A stretch of DNA of 11,728 nt. It comes from Bacteroides sp. 43_108 (lineage in GTDB: Bacteria > Bacteroidota > Bacteroidia > Bacteroidales > Bacteroidaceae). The translations under genes and the position numbers were made by a program. The DNA is taken from assembly GCA_001915545.1 (NCBI GenBank), contig MNQS01000220.1:1-11728 (forward strand). The letters run 5' to 3'. Below the pieces are notes generated by a model. The model was given only the letters and a program-made list of their open reading frames with translations. It had not been told where the DNA came from and made no database searches. This document shows, in pieces, positions 1-8,218 of the stretch (position 1 is its first letter; each line of letters starts with the position of its first letter).

Positions 1-328
1 TAAATGTTATAATTCAGCACTATAAATTTAATACTTTTATCGCTATGTTTCTAATTATAAGTGAAATATATTTATTCTTATTTCGAACTCACGTTAAATT
101 TAGCCTAATTGTTCTATAATCCCTTCTGAAAACCATTTTAGCCTGACTTTTTGAAAAACGAGGAAACCAACGATTTTTCGTATACTAGGATGTATTTATT
201 TTAGGGAACAAGGAAATAAGTGACTGCTACTTGCAAAGCATTTATAAAGTAAATAATTGTAAGATACGGCATTTTTTTTAGGGGGGGATAGCAAACCTTT
301 CAGCATACAGTTCTTAATCAAATATGGA
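1..328. other. Non-coding stretch downstream of the HEPN operon
   Basis: This AT-rich stretch holds no convincing ORF on either strand. Visible structure is limited to a T8-A-G7 tract at 272-287 and a perfect 7-base inverted repeat (313-319 with 327-333, loop 7) that overlaps the stop codon of the operon's last gene. That hairpin is AT-rich and has no T-run after it on the minus strand, so it is at best a weak terminator. No clear promoter was seen. Confidence 0.6.
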
Positions 329-1876
329 TTAAGTATACATCTTAAAAATTTTCTCCATTTGGTCAAGCGTCCCATTGATCGATATCTTTAGGTCAGCTGG
401 ACATTTGGGGTTGTTCAAAAGTTGTCTCAATATTTTAATCTGGGCTCTCATCTTGATATTGCTCACTTTCGCGGTCTTATCCACTCTTATTGCGATTTCA
501 ACCATTAGAGTCTTTAAGAACTTTCGAATTTTACCCATAATTTTTATAAACGCTGAATAAGTATTCATTTCTATTAGCAAATCAATTCCTTCAATACTTT
601 CTAATATGTGAAGTATATTACTTTCGTTAGTATCTCTATCCAAATAGTGAACGTACAAAGCCCTACGTTTCACATCCTCTTGCTTTAAAAGACTTTCTAA
701 TTCAATCCGAATTTCTGATGCTTCAGTTTTCAACTTTTCAGCATCCGCAGGAGTAACTTTCTGTATGAATGTCCAAAGCGCATTGCATATTTCTGCATCA
801 TTATATCCTACAAGATGACCAAGCGTTGAAACCTTTGATACAAGCAACCGACGAAATATCAAAGGGTATTCTATGTCACTTCCCGCATTCATAAAAGCCC
901 TTATGGCACAAGACATATCAGCAAAAGACATTTCTATAAGGAGAAAAACATTCATTAGGTCTTTCATGTCCTTTATTGTCTTGGGCTTGTATTGGTTGGA
1001 TGCGTTCTTGCCTAACCAATCTTCCAGCCGTCCTAGTTTATCCTTTTCTTTAGCTGCCCAGTCAACGCTATCAATGTCTTTAAGTACCTTATCAAGTATT
1101 TCCTTAAATTGATCCTTTCTTGAAAATTCAGTAACTATTCGTTTGTATAAATATAGTTTGACACCATTGATTAGAAAATGATGAAAACCTGTAACTTTAG
1201 AAAATGTATTTCCCTGCAAGACCTCTACGTATTCAATAGTATCACATAATACTTGTATCGAAAGCAGTGCATCCATCCATTGAATTACGCACTTCATCGG
1301 TTCATCCTCGCCTTTATCTTTTACCTTTATAAGTTGTTTATACACTTTATAGAGATCATCATCATAATGGTAAGTAAGATTTCGACTTTTACGTTCTTCA
1401 TAGGTCGTCATCACTGTTCTCAATTGTGTTGACACATTGTCATAAAGAGCCAGCAACCGTTCATATACCTGAGCATACTTAGTCTTTTCAGATCTTTGGC
1501 ATATCTGTTTAAGTTCACACTCGAGTTTCATCCATATTGATTCCTCTCTTCCTTTACCATAGCCTAATAGTAAACGGCATCCCTCCACCCTAATACCTTC
1601 AAGGTTCTTGATATGATAACATTTCTCAAAGGTATATGTACCGTTCAAACAGCCCCTTAAACTGGTCATAAGGTCTATTAATATAAACCTCATATTCATC
1701 CGCAGCTCTATAGCCAGTCTTAATAATTGTGGTACATCTGCATTTAGTTCCTTCAAAAATGAGATATCTTCTACTACCTTCTTGTACAAATCCTCGATAG
1801 TCTTTGAGGAGTTATTTATAAGGTTTTCTACAGTCTCTTTTGAAGCCTCCTTGTATATAGCTTTTATATCTGTCAT
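329..1876 (-). CDS. Putative duplicated HEPN-like protein, last gene of four-gene operon
   Basis: A 515-residue, mostly helical protein with no signal peptide or membrane segment, probably cytoplasmic. The open frame extends upstream to 1945, but the ATG at 1876 forms an ATGA overlap with the stop of the preceding gene, a classic translational-coupling arrangement, so I chose it. Two R-x4-H motifs are visible: RNLTYH (R165, H170) and RALYVH (R405, H410), each followed by Y and acidic residues. R-x4-H is the signature of HEPN domains, which often act as RNases using that Arg and His. The two halves look like an internal duplication: each has an F-(L/I)-L-I-(D/E) stretch (from about residues 64 and 311), then LGY/VGY (G105, G357), a Trp 10-11 residues later, then the R-x4-H. 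Family not recognised by name. The HEPN reading is motif-based, and RNase activity is inference. Confidence 0.8.
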   Translation of the reverse strand: MTDIKAIYKEASKETVENLINNSSKTIEDLYKKVVEDISFLKELNADVPQLLRLAIELRMNMRFILIDLMTSLRGCLNGTYTFEKCYHIKNLEGIRVEGCRLLLGYGKGREESIWMKLECELKQICQRSEKTKYAQVYERLLALYDNVSTQLRTVMTTYEERKSRNLTYHYDDDLYKVYKQLIKVKDKGEDEPMKCVIQWMDALLSIQVLCDTIEYVEVLQGNTFSKVTGFHHFLINGVKLYLYKRIVTEFSRKDQFKEILDKVLKDIDSVDWAAKEKDKLGRLEDWLGKNASNQYKPKTIKDMKDLMNVFLLIEMSFADMSCAIRAFMNAGSDIEYPLIFRRLLVSKVSTLGHLVGYNDAEICNALWTFIQKVTPADAEKLKTEASEIRIELESLLKQEDVKRRALYVHYLDRDTNESNILHILESIEGIDLLIEMNTYSAFIKIMGKIRKFLKTLMVEIAIRVDKTAKVSNIKMRAQIKILRQLLNNPKCPADLKISINGTLDQMEKIFKMYT

Positions 1877-3150
1877 TTTGCTTTCTCCACTATCTGCCTT
1901 GCAAGTAATGTCGTTTCTATCAGATGTAATATCAATACATGACAAAGTCTACAAACCGACATTAAAGTCGTTTCATATACCTTGCTGTCATCTGTAGCAT
2001 CGTAATGGCACTCTATGTGTTGTGTTATAGGATCGTAATAAACGCCTCCACTATGACTAGCTGCATTCCTGATTTTATTATTCATTGAACCATCCATATA
2101 ATCCATAAATGCACCATTCCCTTCAAGAACTTCTATCATCTTTCCTGCTGCTTTTCCAGCAAACTTTGTGATAGTATCGACATCGCTTAGCCCAGAATTG
2201 GTAAATACATCTATATTACTGTTTTCTCGAAGATTGTTCAATCCTACAAGTATCTTTAAGCCATGGGCAAATACCTCATAACCTTCTTTGTACATATCCA
2301 TAACATCATCACAACCTATAGTGGCAATCTTCAAATCACCATTTTCTACCACATCTTTGATACCAGCACTTGCATATATCATGGCCGGTATAATTTTTTG
2401 AATGTCGTCTATAGACTTAGCTAAAAAAGGCAATGCCTCATCTTTATACCATTTTGAAATCAATCCGCTAGCATCAAGTTTAACCTTGACATCCCGTACT
2501 TCATCTACAGTTAACTTATTAATAAGATCTCCCAACGGTTTAATAAACCTTGCGTGCAAGTCATCCAAATAGCGTTGTGGAGCAATGTTTAGATATACGA
2601 CTTTCAGCAACTCAAAGTAAGAATCATACATTTCCAGAGTATTGTCGAGGGGCTTATATTTCTTCTCATCTAACAATGTGCCCATCTTCTTACTAAACGC
2701 TTCCACATTCCCCTTCTTCAGGATAGGCAATAATGCGTTCAGTACTCCTTTATAGGGTAATAGTCCCTGTTGCATCCTTGTTAAGAACACATCATACTTA
2801 CGAACCTCTTTGAATGAAAAAAAAGGACTTTTAAACGATAAATTCATAAACGGCGAAAAAAACGCCATGGACTGTTCATAGTCTAAGCCTTTCATATACA
2901 ATTCGTCAGTAATTGGCAAGGACGAAGAATAACCAATGGTTGTTATTGATGGGTCTTGTGGCGAGGGTATGTGCGTAAATTCCTTTGGGAAAAGACCATT
3001 CTTCCCAAATTTATAAGTAAGGTTATCTCCACAATCTACGCACTCAAAACTGATGGGCCATTCATAGATTTTTATGTTCTGGTCTATCTGAAACTTCAAC
3101 TGATATATCTTTCCGCAACTGGGACATTTTACATATATGCGCTGTACCAT
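1873..3150 (-). CDS. Zinc-ribbon plus C-terminal HEPN-like protein
   Basis: A 425-residue cytoplasmic protein. The N-terminus carries a four-cysteine zinc ribbon: CPSCG (C9, C12) and CVDCG (C37, C40). The middle is helical and not recognised. Near the C-terminus is NNKIRNAASHSGG with R361 and H366, followed by YYDPITQHIECHYD and a long hydrophobic helix. This closely matches the usual HEPN pattern (iRNa..H.....YD..tq.i), whose Arg and His form the RNase site in active members. The ATG at 3150 follows TAAAGGA at a suitable distance, and the upstream gene stops 17 bases before it. Its stop overlaps the next start as ATGA. The zinc ribbon could bind nucleic acid or a protein partner, so a sensor-plus-RNase role is plausible but inferred. 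It could instead be a catalytically inactive HEPN partner. Confidence 0.85.
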   Translation of the reverse strand: MVQRIYVKCPSCGKIYQLKFQIDQNIKIYEWPISFECVDCGDNLTYKFGKNGLFPKEFTHIPSPQDPSITTIGYSSSLPITDELYMKGLDYEQSMAFFSPFMNLSFKSPFFSFKEVRKYDVFLTRMQQGLLPYKGVLNALLPILKKGNVEAFSKKMGTLLDEKKYKPLDNTLEMYDSYFELLKVVYLNIAPQRYLDDLHARFIKPLGDLINKLTVDEVRDVKVKLDASGLISKWYKDEALPFLAKSIDDIQKIIPAMIYASAGIKDVVENGDLKIATIGCDDVMDMYKEGYEVFAHGLKILVGLNNLRENSNIDVFTNSGLSDVDTITKFAGKAAGKMIEVLEGNGAFMDYMDGSMNNKIRNAASHSGGVYYDPITQHIECHYDATDDSKVYETTLMSVCRLCHVLILHLIETTLLARQIVEKAK

Positions 3151-3167
3151 AAAATTCCTTTATTTTT

Positions 3168-4151
3168 TTAAACCATCGGTCTCATCCTGTCCTGCATAGT
3201 TTTAGCAGCTGCCAAGATATTTGCCAGCGAGCAAATTTCTCCTAAATTTTGCCACTCACAGAACTGATAGATTAATGTCCACAAATAAACATAGCTAAAA
3301 GTCAACAAATAGTATGAAAAAGCATAGGTATTTAACTTTGCCATATCGCTCTTAAAAGGAGAGAAATAGTCTCCATGAAAACGTTCACACCTATACGTAT
3401 AAAGTACACAACTCAACATAAATAGTAGCCGCTTTTCTATGTCAACCGTATATTCATTGTTGTTCACCGTCACTTTTTCTCCTCTCAATATCTTTTGGAG
3501 CAAAAGCGAAGACCGCCTCAACACGTCTGCACTAGGCTTCACCGTTTCCTCAAGTTCATACTTGGCTTTGATATCAGCATACAACTCTTTCGTTAAAATA
3601 TCTTTCGCTCTTTCCGAAACTTTTTCTGCCTTGTCTGTAATAGCTAAATCATGTTGGATAAAGCAACGCATAATTGCAAATCTTAATACAGAAATTGGAA
3701 TTTCATTTAAAAATCTCTTCCACATTTCTTTTACCCGCAGATCTTTATTAACAAGAGGCATAATCAACTCTTTTACTGTTCTCAGCATTAGATGAGTTGC
3801 CTTATCGTTATCTTTCGGCCACGCTATGCTCCTATGATGATTCATAAATATCTCCAGCGAACGCCATGCGATATCGAATCCTTCATCCGGTCTGTAAGGT
3901 AATTCGTCATAGATATCAACGATACCCGAAAATACTTTATTTAGTTTCGCATTGGGAAACAGGATATCTCTTGCTCCTTCTGATAGCTTCACAGGTTCAA
4001 AGATTTGTGTTATCCCTTGCTCTTTAAGCCACTCGTCTAGCATCTGCTGTACATCACTATACCACTTTCCTTCTTTTGGCCACGTATTGTTATAGGCAAT
4101 ACGTTTCTCTGTCCAAAGCAATTCTCGATTATTTTTTTCTGCCATAACCAT
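3168..4151 (-). CDS. Putative HEPN-domain protein (RCERFHG motif)
   Basis: About 327 residues if started at the ATG at 4151, 2 bases after the upstream stop. The frame is open to an ATG at 4205, which would overlap the previous gene by 52 bases, and other ATGs lie at 4193 and 4145, so the exact start is uncertain. In this numbering the C-terminal part has YRCERFHGD with R254 and H259. The pattern Y-R-x3-F-H-G is a familiar form of the HEPN R-x4-H motif (as in 'YqvRcnlfHG'). It is preceded by a hydrophobic helix and followed by a long hydrophobic helix (about residues 273-297), as in HEPN bundles. The N-terminal 200 residues are charged and helical, with an ITQIFEPV segment and a YRPDEGFDIAWRSLEIF segment I do not recognise. 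Candidate RNase or RNase-like component working with its operon neighbours. Confidence 0.82.
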   Translation of the reverse strand: MVMAEKNNRELLWTEKRIAYNNTWPKEGKWYSDVQQMLDEWLKEQGITQIFEPVKLSEGARDILFPNAKLNKVFSGIVDIYDELPYRPDEGFDIAWRSLEIFMNHHRSIAWPKDNDKATHLMLRTVKELIMPLVNKDLRVKEMWKRFLNEIPISVLRFAIMRCFIQHDLAITDKAEKVSERAKDILTKELYADIKAKYELEETVKPSADVLRRSSLLLQKILRGEKVTVNNNEYTVDIEKRLLFMLSCVLYTYRCERFHGDYFSPFKSDMAKLNTYAFSYYLLTFSYVYLWTLIYQFCEWQNLGEICSLANILAAAKTMQDRMRPMV

Positions 4152-4153
4152 TT

Positions 4154-5056
4154 TTATATGCCGTAAAGTTCTCTTAAAGTTTTTACTCTCCATGTCTGTG
4201 CCCAAAAGTTGTTGTTCACGACATCATAAAATCTAATTTCATCTCTATACCGTCTACAAACAAAAACGAATTTAGACCTATTCCGAAAAGGATGTCCCTT
4301 AGGTTCCACATGACTCACAAAATACTTCACATTCGCTCTAATGTTCGTTTTGATATCGTTTAACATTCTGATCATTTCTACGTAAGTCTGCATTGCCATC
4401 ATGCTTGTCCCAGCTGATGTTATACCACCTCCCATAGGTAAGTATGAATTCCCAGCAGATAATTCATGAAAAGTATTTATACCAGATTTCCTTAATAATG
4501 TGATCTCCTTTTCGTCAAATGAGGTTTCAGGTTTCACTCCTTCCATCTTATAGATGGAAAGTAATTCTGACCAGTTCTCGTTTACTATATCCAAAAGTCC
4601 TTTATCCGACCATCCTACATGGTCTCTGATATCAATAAAGTATACATTATTTTTACGAAAAATGGCGAAAAGTACAGGCCCTGTACGCTTCACATAGCCA
4701 GGGGCAGAAAACGTTTCTCCTAAATGCAAATGATGTATGCCCCAGTCATATAAAAGCCCATCAAGTTTGTCTTTTTTGGTAGCACTGTTCAAGTGGGGAT
4801 TCACACTTTCTCCTTTCCGAATCTTCTCTTCCAACCATTTTAATCCAATCTCTACTTCTGCTGGACAAGCAAAAGAGGTTGCTTTGTAAATTGCCCTAGG
4901 TCGTTTTTCTATAAGACGATAAGTGTATGAGCAATAAGACTGCAATACATCATCACTAGTAGTCAAAGAAGATGTGTCAAAACCTAGTTCTTCTATTTCT
5001 CTCTTAAAAATGTTGGCAAGCGTTTCTCTAAATCTAAAAGTAATTTCTATACCCAT
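4154..5056 (-). CDS. Unknown protein with HHLHLG motif, first gene of HEPN operon
   Basis: A 300-residue soluble protein, first of the four-gene operon. The ATG at 5056 is preceded by AAAGGG about 8 bases upstream. The clearest feature is a conserved-looking core: LLYDWGIHHLHLG (D104, H108, H109, H111), then YVKRTGPVLFAIF (R124) and a beta-rich VYFIDIRDHVGW (D142, D145, H146), then a tryptophan-containing helix. The cluster of His, Asp and Arg in a short alpha/beta block suggests a metal site or a nuclease/toxin-like active site, but that is inference. The C-terminal third (from about residue 195) contains a glycine-rich PMGGGITSAGTS segment and a strand-rich tail with many Arg. I do not recognise the family by name. 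As the leading gene it may be the sensor, the effector or the antitoxin of the set. Confidence 0.8.
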   Translation of the reverse strand: MGIEITFRFRETLANIFKREIEELGFDTSSLTTSDDVLQSYCSYTYRLIEKRPRAIYKATSFACPAEVEIGLKWLEEKIRKGESVNPHLNSATKKDKLDGLLYDWGIHHLHLGETFSAPGYVKRTGPVLFAIFRKNNVYFIDIRDHVGWSDKGLLDIVNENWSELLSIYKMEGVKPETSFDEKEITLLRKSGINTFHELSAGNSYLPMGGGITSAGTSMMAMQTYVEMIRMLNDIKTNIRANVKYFVSHVEPKGHPFRNRSKFVFVCRRYRDEIRFYDVVNNNFWAQTWRVKTLRELYGI

Positions 5057-5519
5057 TATTCATCCCTTTTATACATCCCATCATAGCTCCTATGAGACGA
5101 ACCGTAGTGCTGAAACCTTAAATGAAACAAGCATTGACATAAATGCTCATTATTATTCATAGCATTATATCTATTCGTCGCTTTGCATACTTTTTCGCGG
5201 CACCAAGAGCCTCATCATATAATATTAATTCATCTTATTAGTTATCTACTGCTCTATTCTTCTTGTGCGTTGCGTAACCTTCAAAGAATGCTTCATATGC
5301 AAAAGTATCATTTTAATAGCATATATTGAAATAAATATATAGCTTTTTAAACTTAACTGATAAGTTTTTCCCTGAATCTTAAAAGCATCATCATCAATAA
5401 ATTGACGACCATTTTCCTACTATTGCATAAACGTAAAAAGAGTTTGCTTCACACAAAAAAATATTCAGACTGATGATGCAAAGTCCCTTTCTTTTTTACT
5501 TATGCCACAAGCGATACTT
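5057..5519. other. AT-rich intergenic region between HEPN operon and truncated integrase
   Basis: 463 bases with no convincing gene. It contains the likely promoter of the HEPN operon (5300-5331) and a leader of over 200 bases. A nine-base inverted repeat, gcatcatca (5385-5393) and tgatgatgc (5471-5479), lies 77 bases apart, which is weak evidence for structure. Base composition changes abruptly at about 5520, where the higher-GC integrase fragment starts, so a recombination breakpoint probably lies here. Confidence 0.55.
5300..5331 (-). promoter_or_regulatory. Candidate Bacteroides-type promoter for HEPN operon
   Basis: On the minus strand the -7 box reads TACTTTTG (5307-5300), a full match to TAnnTTTG. 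A TTTC, one mismatch from the -33 TTTG box, lies at 5331-5328 after a 20-base spacer. It is the only full -7 match I found in the gap. It implies a leader of roughly 235 bases, long enough for leader control, although no riboswitch was recognised. Confidence 0.4.
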
Positions 5520-6317
5520 TTACTGCAGGCGCATGTCCCCGTATGGAATACCGGTATAGCAGGAGAACAGGAACATGTCACGGACATGATAAAGAGTCTG
5601 CCTGTGAAGCGGGGTGGTCATAATCCGTTGCAATTCCTCGGCTGTAAGATATTTCTGCTCATTTTTCGGACGTACCGGTTCATATCCTGCAAACGGGTAG
5701 GTGGTAATGATACCGTCCGCAATGGCTTCACCGACAATGGTCTTTAACTGCACGGTCAGGTTGATAATTGTCCTTGGAGCGAGATGGCGCTCTGTCCGCA
5801 GATACAGGTCGTATTTGTCGATGAAAGAACGGTCCAGTGCGGAAAACGGGATATCCGACAATTTGTATCGCACTTGCAAGAACCTTTCGATATGGTTGTA
5901 GGCATTGCGATAGGCTCGCAGGCTTCCTGCTGTGCGGTTTACTCCCACACGCTTTTCAAAGTTGCTGATGAACCGTCTGAAATATCCCAGAAGCGTTTCC
6001 TGCCCGCTGGCCATTCCAAGCAGTATTCCTTTTACCTCTTCGGCTGTCACACCGTCACGGACAGCCGACTGTTCCGCATAGATGCCCAATGCTATCGCGC
6101 GTATCTCATCCAGACGGTTGTTGATTTCCTTTGCCGCCATACTCTTACCGGATGCACGTCCGGAAGCCCAGCGTGACTGCGGCACTTTCATCTTCACACT
6201 GAATGCCGCTTCGGAGTACTTTCCCACATTCAACTTAGCCATTACAGGGCAGTTCCCGTCAGCATCCGCCTCGCTCTTTTTAAGGTAGAACGAAACCTTT
6301 ACATTTGCCTGATTCAT
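5520..6317 (-). pseudogene. Truncated Bacteroides-type tyrosine recombinase (integrase)
   Basis: 265 residues from the ATG at 6317, preceded by AAAGGA. The open frame runs upstream to 6530, but that part does not resemble the family. The N-terminus (VKVSFYLKKSEADADGNCPVMAKLNV) is the typical arm domain of Bacteroides integrases. It is followed by a SAM-like core-binding domain (about 95-195, with FSALDRSFIDKYDLYL and LAPRTI) and the start of the catalytic domain (YLTAEELQRI, then MFLFSCYTGIPYGDMRLQ), then TAA. Family members are usually about 400 residues, so the H-x-x-R and Tyr nucleophile boxes are missing. The box I position is TGIPYGDM with Pro where classical members have Arg, although several Bacteroides recombinases also lack that Arg. 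It cannot be a working recombinase alone. It is probably a remnant of the element that brought in neighbouring genes. The fragment is noticeably more GC-rich than its flanks. Confidence 0.85.
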
Positions 6318-6803
6318 AACCAATTCCTTTGTTTGCAAAATTATTGTATAGCGAGCAAATGAACGGCATGAAAAATATAGCGGAACAAAGAATAAGGCCC
6401 CTCGGCTTGCAGGCAAAGCCTGTATTTTTTCCTGATACGGAAAAATTTGAGTAACTTTACCCCGCAAAGCAGAAAGGAACAGCGTTCTCAACGGTAGTGG
6501 ACAGGATATTCGAACGGGATACGGAAGCAAATTCCAGACCTCTTTTCCAATCCTGAAAAGGCAACGGATAAGTAGCGATTTGTTTTCCTAACTTCCCCAA
6601 AAACGGTCAAAAAACATAAGCGGAAGAATTTGGTACAAAACTGCATATCCCTTTCGGTTTCAAACACTTTACATTATTCTTCCGAAATCCATCCGTATGT
6701 GAGCGAGTTTAACTATTTTTGTATTCGGATTGGGCTAACCCTCTCCATGACATAAGAAAAAGAAGAACAATATAGTTTAAATACACCATCAAAAAAATAC
6801 GAT
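6318..6803. other. Intergenic region upstream of integrase fragment and AT-rich gene trio
   Basis: Divergent gap of 486 bases with no supported gene. On the minus strand a TAATTTTG (6343-6336) next to the integrase start could be its -7 box, but I see no -33 partner. The middle (about 6460-6600) is GC-richer and probably the non-coding rest of the integrase-bearing element. From about 6660 the sequence turns AT-rich ahead of the plus-strand genes. Confidence 0.5.
6714..6721 (+). promoter_or_regulatory. Candidate -7 box for the plus-strand gene trio
   Basis: TATTTTTG matches the Bacteroides -7 consensus TAnnTTTG, and would start transcription about 75 bases before the ATG at 6804. No clear TTTG is visible at the expected -33 distance, so this is tentative. 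Confidence 0.3.
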
Positions 6804-7409
6804 ATGAGAATTAAAAATAAAAGAAATGCATTCTGTAATACAGAAAAATTACAATCAAAAATAGATGTACTGTTTCATTACAGAATAATAATAAGTTTTC
6901 TGTTGCTTTTTAATTGTATTTCATCATATTCACAGCAAGCATCAATTTATGGAATTCCCTTTGGATCAACATTTTCTAAAGTAGAGCAAACTCTTGATCA
7001 AAAATTATTTACTGGGAAATACATAAATTATGACCGTTCTATTCTAGAATACCATGATGTTAATATGGCTGGAATAATTTTTGGGAGTTTAATAATATCC
7101 TTTAATAATACTGGTACAGATAATATCATGACAAATGCTCGTTTTTCATCTTGTTACAAATCGAATACAACTCAATTAAAGAAAGACCGCGAAGAATTGT
7201 CCCAAAAACTATCTCAAAAATATAGCTATATGCGCTCATATATAAATCCTATAGGATATAAATCTTATGAATTTGGATTTAGTGAAGATTATATTGTAGG
7301 TGAATTAAGCGTTTCTGTATTAAGAAAAGACCAATCTAGTTTTGGAATGGACTACTATTATTTAGAATTAAATTATAACCCAAAGCCTTCTGATTCCTCT
7401 GATTTATAA
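6804..7409 (+). CDS. Secreted or periplasmic protein of unknown function
   Basis: 201 residues. A hydrophobic segment at about 28-40 followed by SSYSQQAS resembles a Bacteroidetes-type signal peptide with cleavage near residue 43-44. It is preceded by an unusually long charged N-region, so the real start may lie downstream at a non-ATG codon, but the ATG at 6804 is the only in-frame one before residue 88. The mature part, starting IYGIPFGSTFSKVEQTLDQK, resembles a common Bacteroidales exported type ('GIPFGSsy..v...L..kFG') of unknown role, with several short strands and an ILEYHDVNMAGIIFG segment. It is very AT-rich, like the two genes that follow 21 bases downstream, with which it probably forms one transcript. 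No catalytic motif recognised. Confidence 0.75.
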   Translation: MRIKNKRNAFCNTEKLQSKIDVLFHYRIIISFLLLFNCISSYSQQASIYGIPFGSTFSKVEQTLDQKLFTGKYINYDRSILEYHDVNMAGIIFGSLIISFNNTGTDNIMTNARFSSCYKSNTTQLKKDREELSQKLSQKYSYMRSYINPIGYKSYEFGFSEDYIVGELSVSVLRKDQSSFGMDYYYLELNYNPKPSDSSDL

Positions 7410-7430
7410 TTTTATATAGCACATACTAAG

Positions 7431-8216
7431 ATGGAAAAGACCTTCCTATATATTGATATATTAGGATTTAAGAATCTTGTCACAAGTAATACGGATAAGG
7501 TTGAAAGTATCTTTAAGATTATTGATAGTTTACATGTACATAAAGATATAGCTTTCCAAACAATTGTTTTTTCAGATACCATTCTCGTATTTAATAAAGA
7601 TAATAGATACCCTTTACATTTCTATGTAACATATCTTATTGAATATGCCCAACAACTATTTTATAGACTATCAATGATAAATGTGTATTTCAAAGGTATC
7701 ATAACATTAAAACCTTTCACTTATCTAGAGTTGAAGAATGTAAATGCATATTATGGTGAAGCATTGATTTCTACATATCAAGATGAAAAAGAGTTAAAAG
7801 GTTTTGGATTGTATATTGATAAATCTATATCTAATGATGCTTTTATATTTGAAAAAATAGATTTTAACGAAAAATACGATTATATATTATTGTGTCAATC
7901 ATTAATTAAATTATACAAGAAAACAAAAGGAAAACTACCCATAAGTGAAAGTCTTCTGACTGAAACAGATGACTACTATAGAATTGATGAAGATATAAGA
8001 TTTTTTAGAGAAATTGATTATTATCGAAAGCATATAAATAATGACCATATAATAGTAAAATATGATTATGTTTATAATAAATATAGGCTTTTACTACCAG
8101 ATTTTTTTCGTGTTTTTGAAAAAGAAGGATTTCTTCCATGGGTAATCAGTCCTAATTATACTGGAAGTATTAATCCTTTTGATATTTTAGCTGAATCAGA
8201 ATTAAAATCCAAATAA
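7431..8216 (+). CDS. Nucleotidyl-cyclase-fold-like protein (DILGF / FSDT motifs)
   Basis: 261 residues, soluble. The motif order matches a class III nucleotidyl cyclase homology domain: IDILGFK (D9, first metal Asp position), VFSDTILVF (D49, second Asp position), FKGIITLK (88-94) and AYYGEALISTYQDEKELKG (106-124), which corresponds to the 'G..VN.AarL' helix. The two metal-binding Asp positions are kept, but at the usual transition-state Asn and Arg positions I read I113 and Q117, so activity may be altered or lost. The C-terminal 120 residues are charged and not recognised. The next gene, a membrane protein, starts 2 bases after the stop. Known Pycsar systems pair such a cyclase with a membrane or NADase effector, so a role in anti-phage signalling is possible. 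This is inference from motifs and gene order. It may instead be a non-catalytic cyclase-fold protein. Confidence 0.75.
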   Translation: MEKTFLYIDILGFKNLVTSNTDKVESIFKIIDSLHVHKDIAFQTIVFSDTILVFNKDNRYPLHFYVTYLIEYAQQLFYRLSMINVYFKGIITLKPFTYLELKNVNAYYGEALISTYQDEKELKGFGLYIDKSISNDAFIFEKIDFNEKYDYILLCQSLIKLYKKTKGKLPISESLLTETDDYYRIDEDIRFFREIDYYRKHINNDHIIVKYDYVYNKYRLLLPDFFRVFEKEGFLPWVISPNYTGSINPFDILAESELKSK

Positions 8217-8218
8217 AT

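Noticed and set aside
272..287. T8-A-G7 tract as a phase-variation switch
   Set aside because: It lies outside any gene and not within an identified promoter, so slippage here has no visible consequence.
1877..1945. Longer N-terminus for the last HEPN-operon gene
   Set aside because: It would overlap the previous gene by 73 bases, whereas the ATG at 1876 gives a normal ATGA coupling overlap.
5385..5479. Invertible segment bounded by gcatcatca/tgatgatgc
   Set aside because: The nine-base inverted repeat is short and low in complexity, has 77 bases between copies, and contains no promoter-like element to switch.
5784..6176. 130-residue plus-strand open frame
   Set aside because: Antisense to the well-supported integrase fragment; no ribosome site or recognisable motif.
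6318..6530. 71-residue upstream extension of the integrase frame
   Set aside because: The family's arm domain begins at the MNQANVKVSFYLKK start, and the extension reads like translated non-coding DNA.
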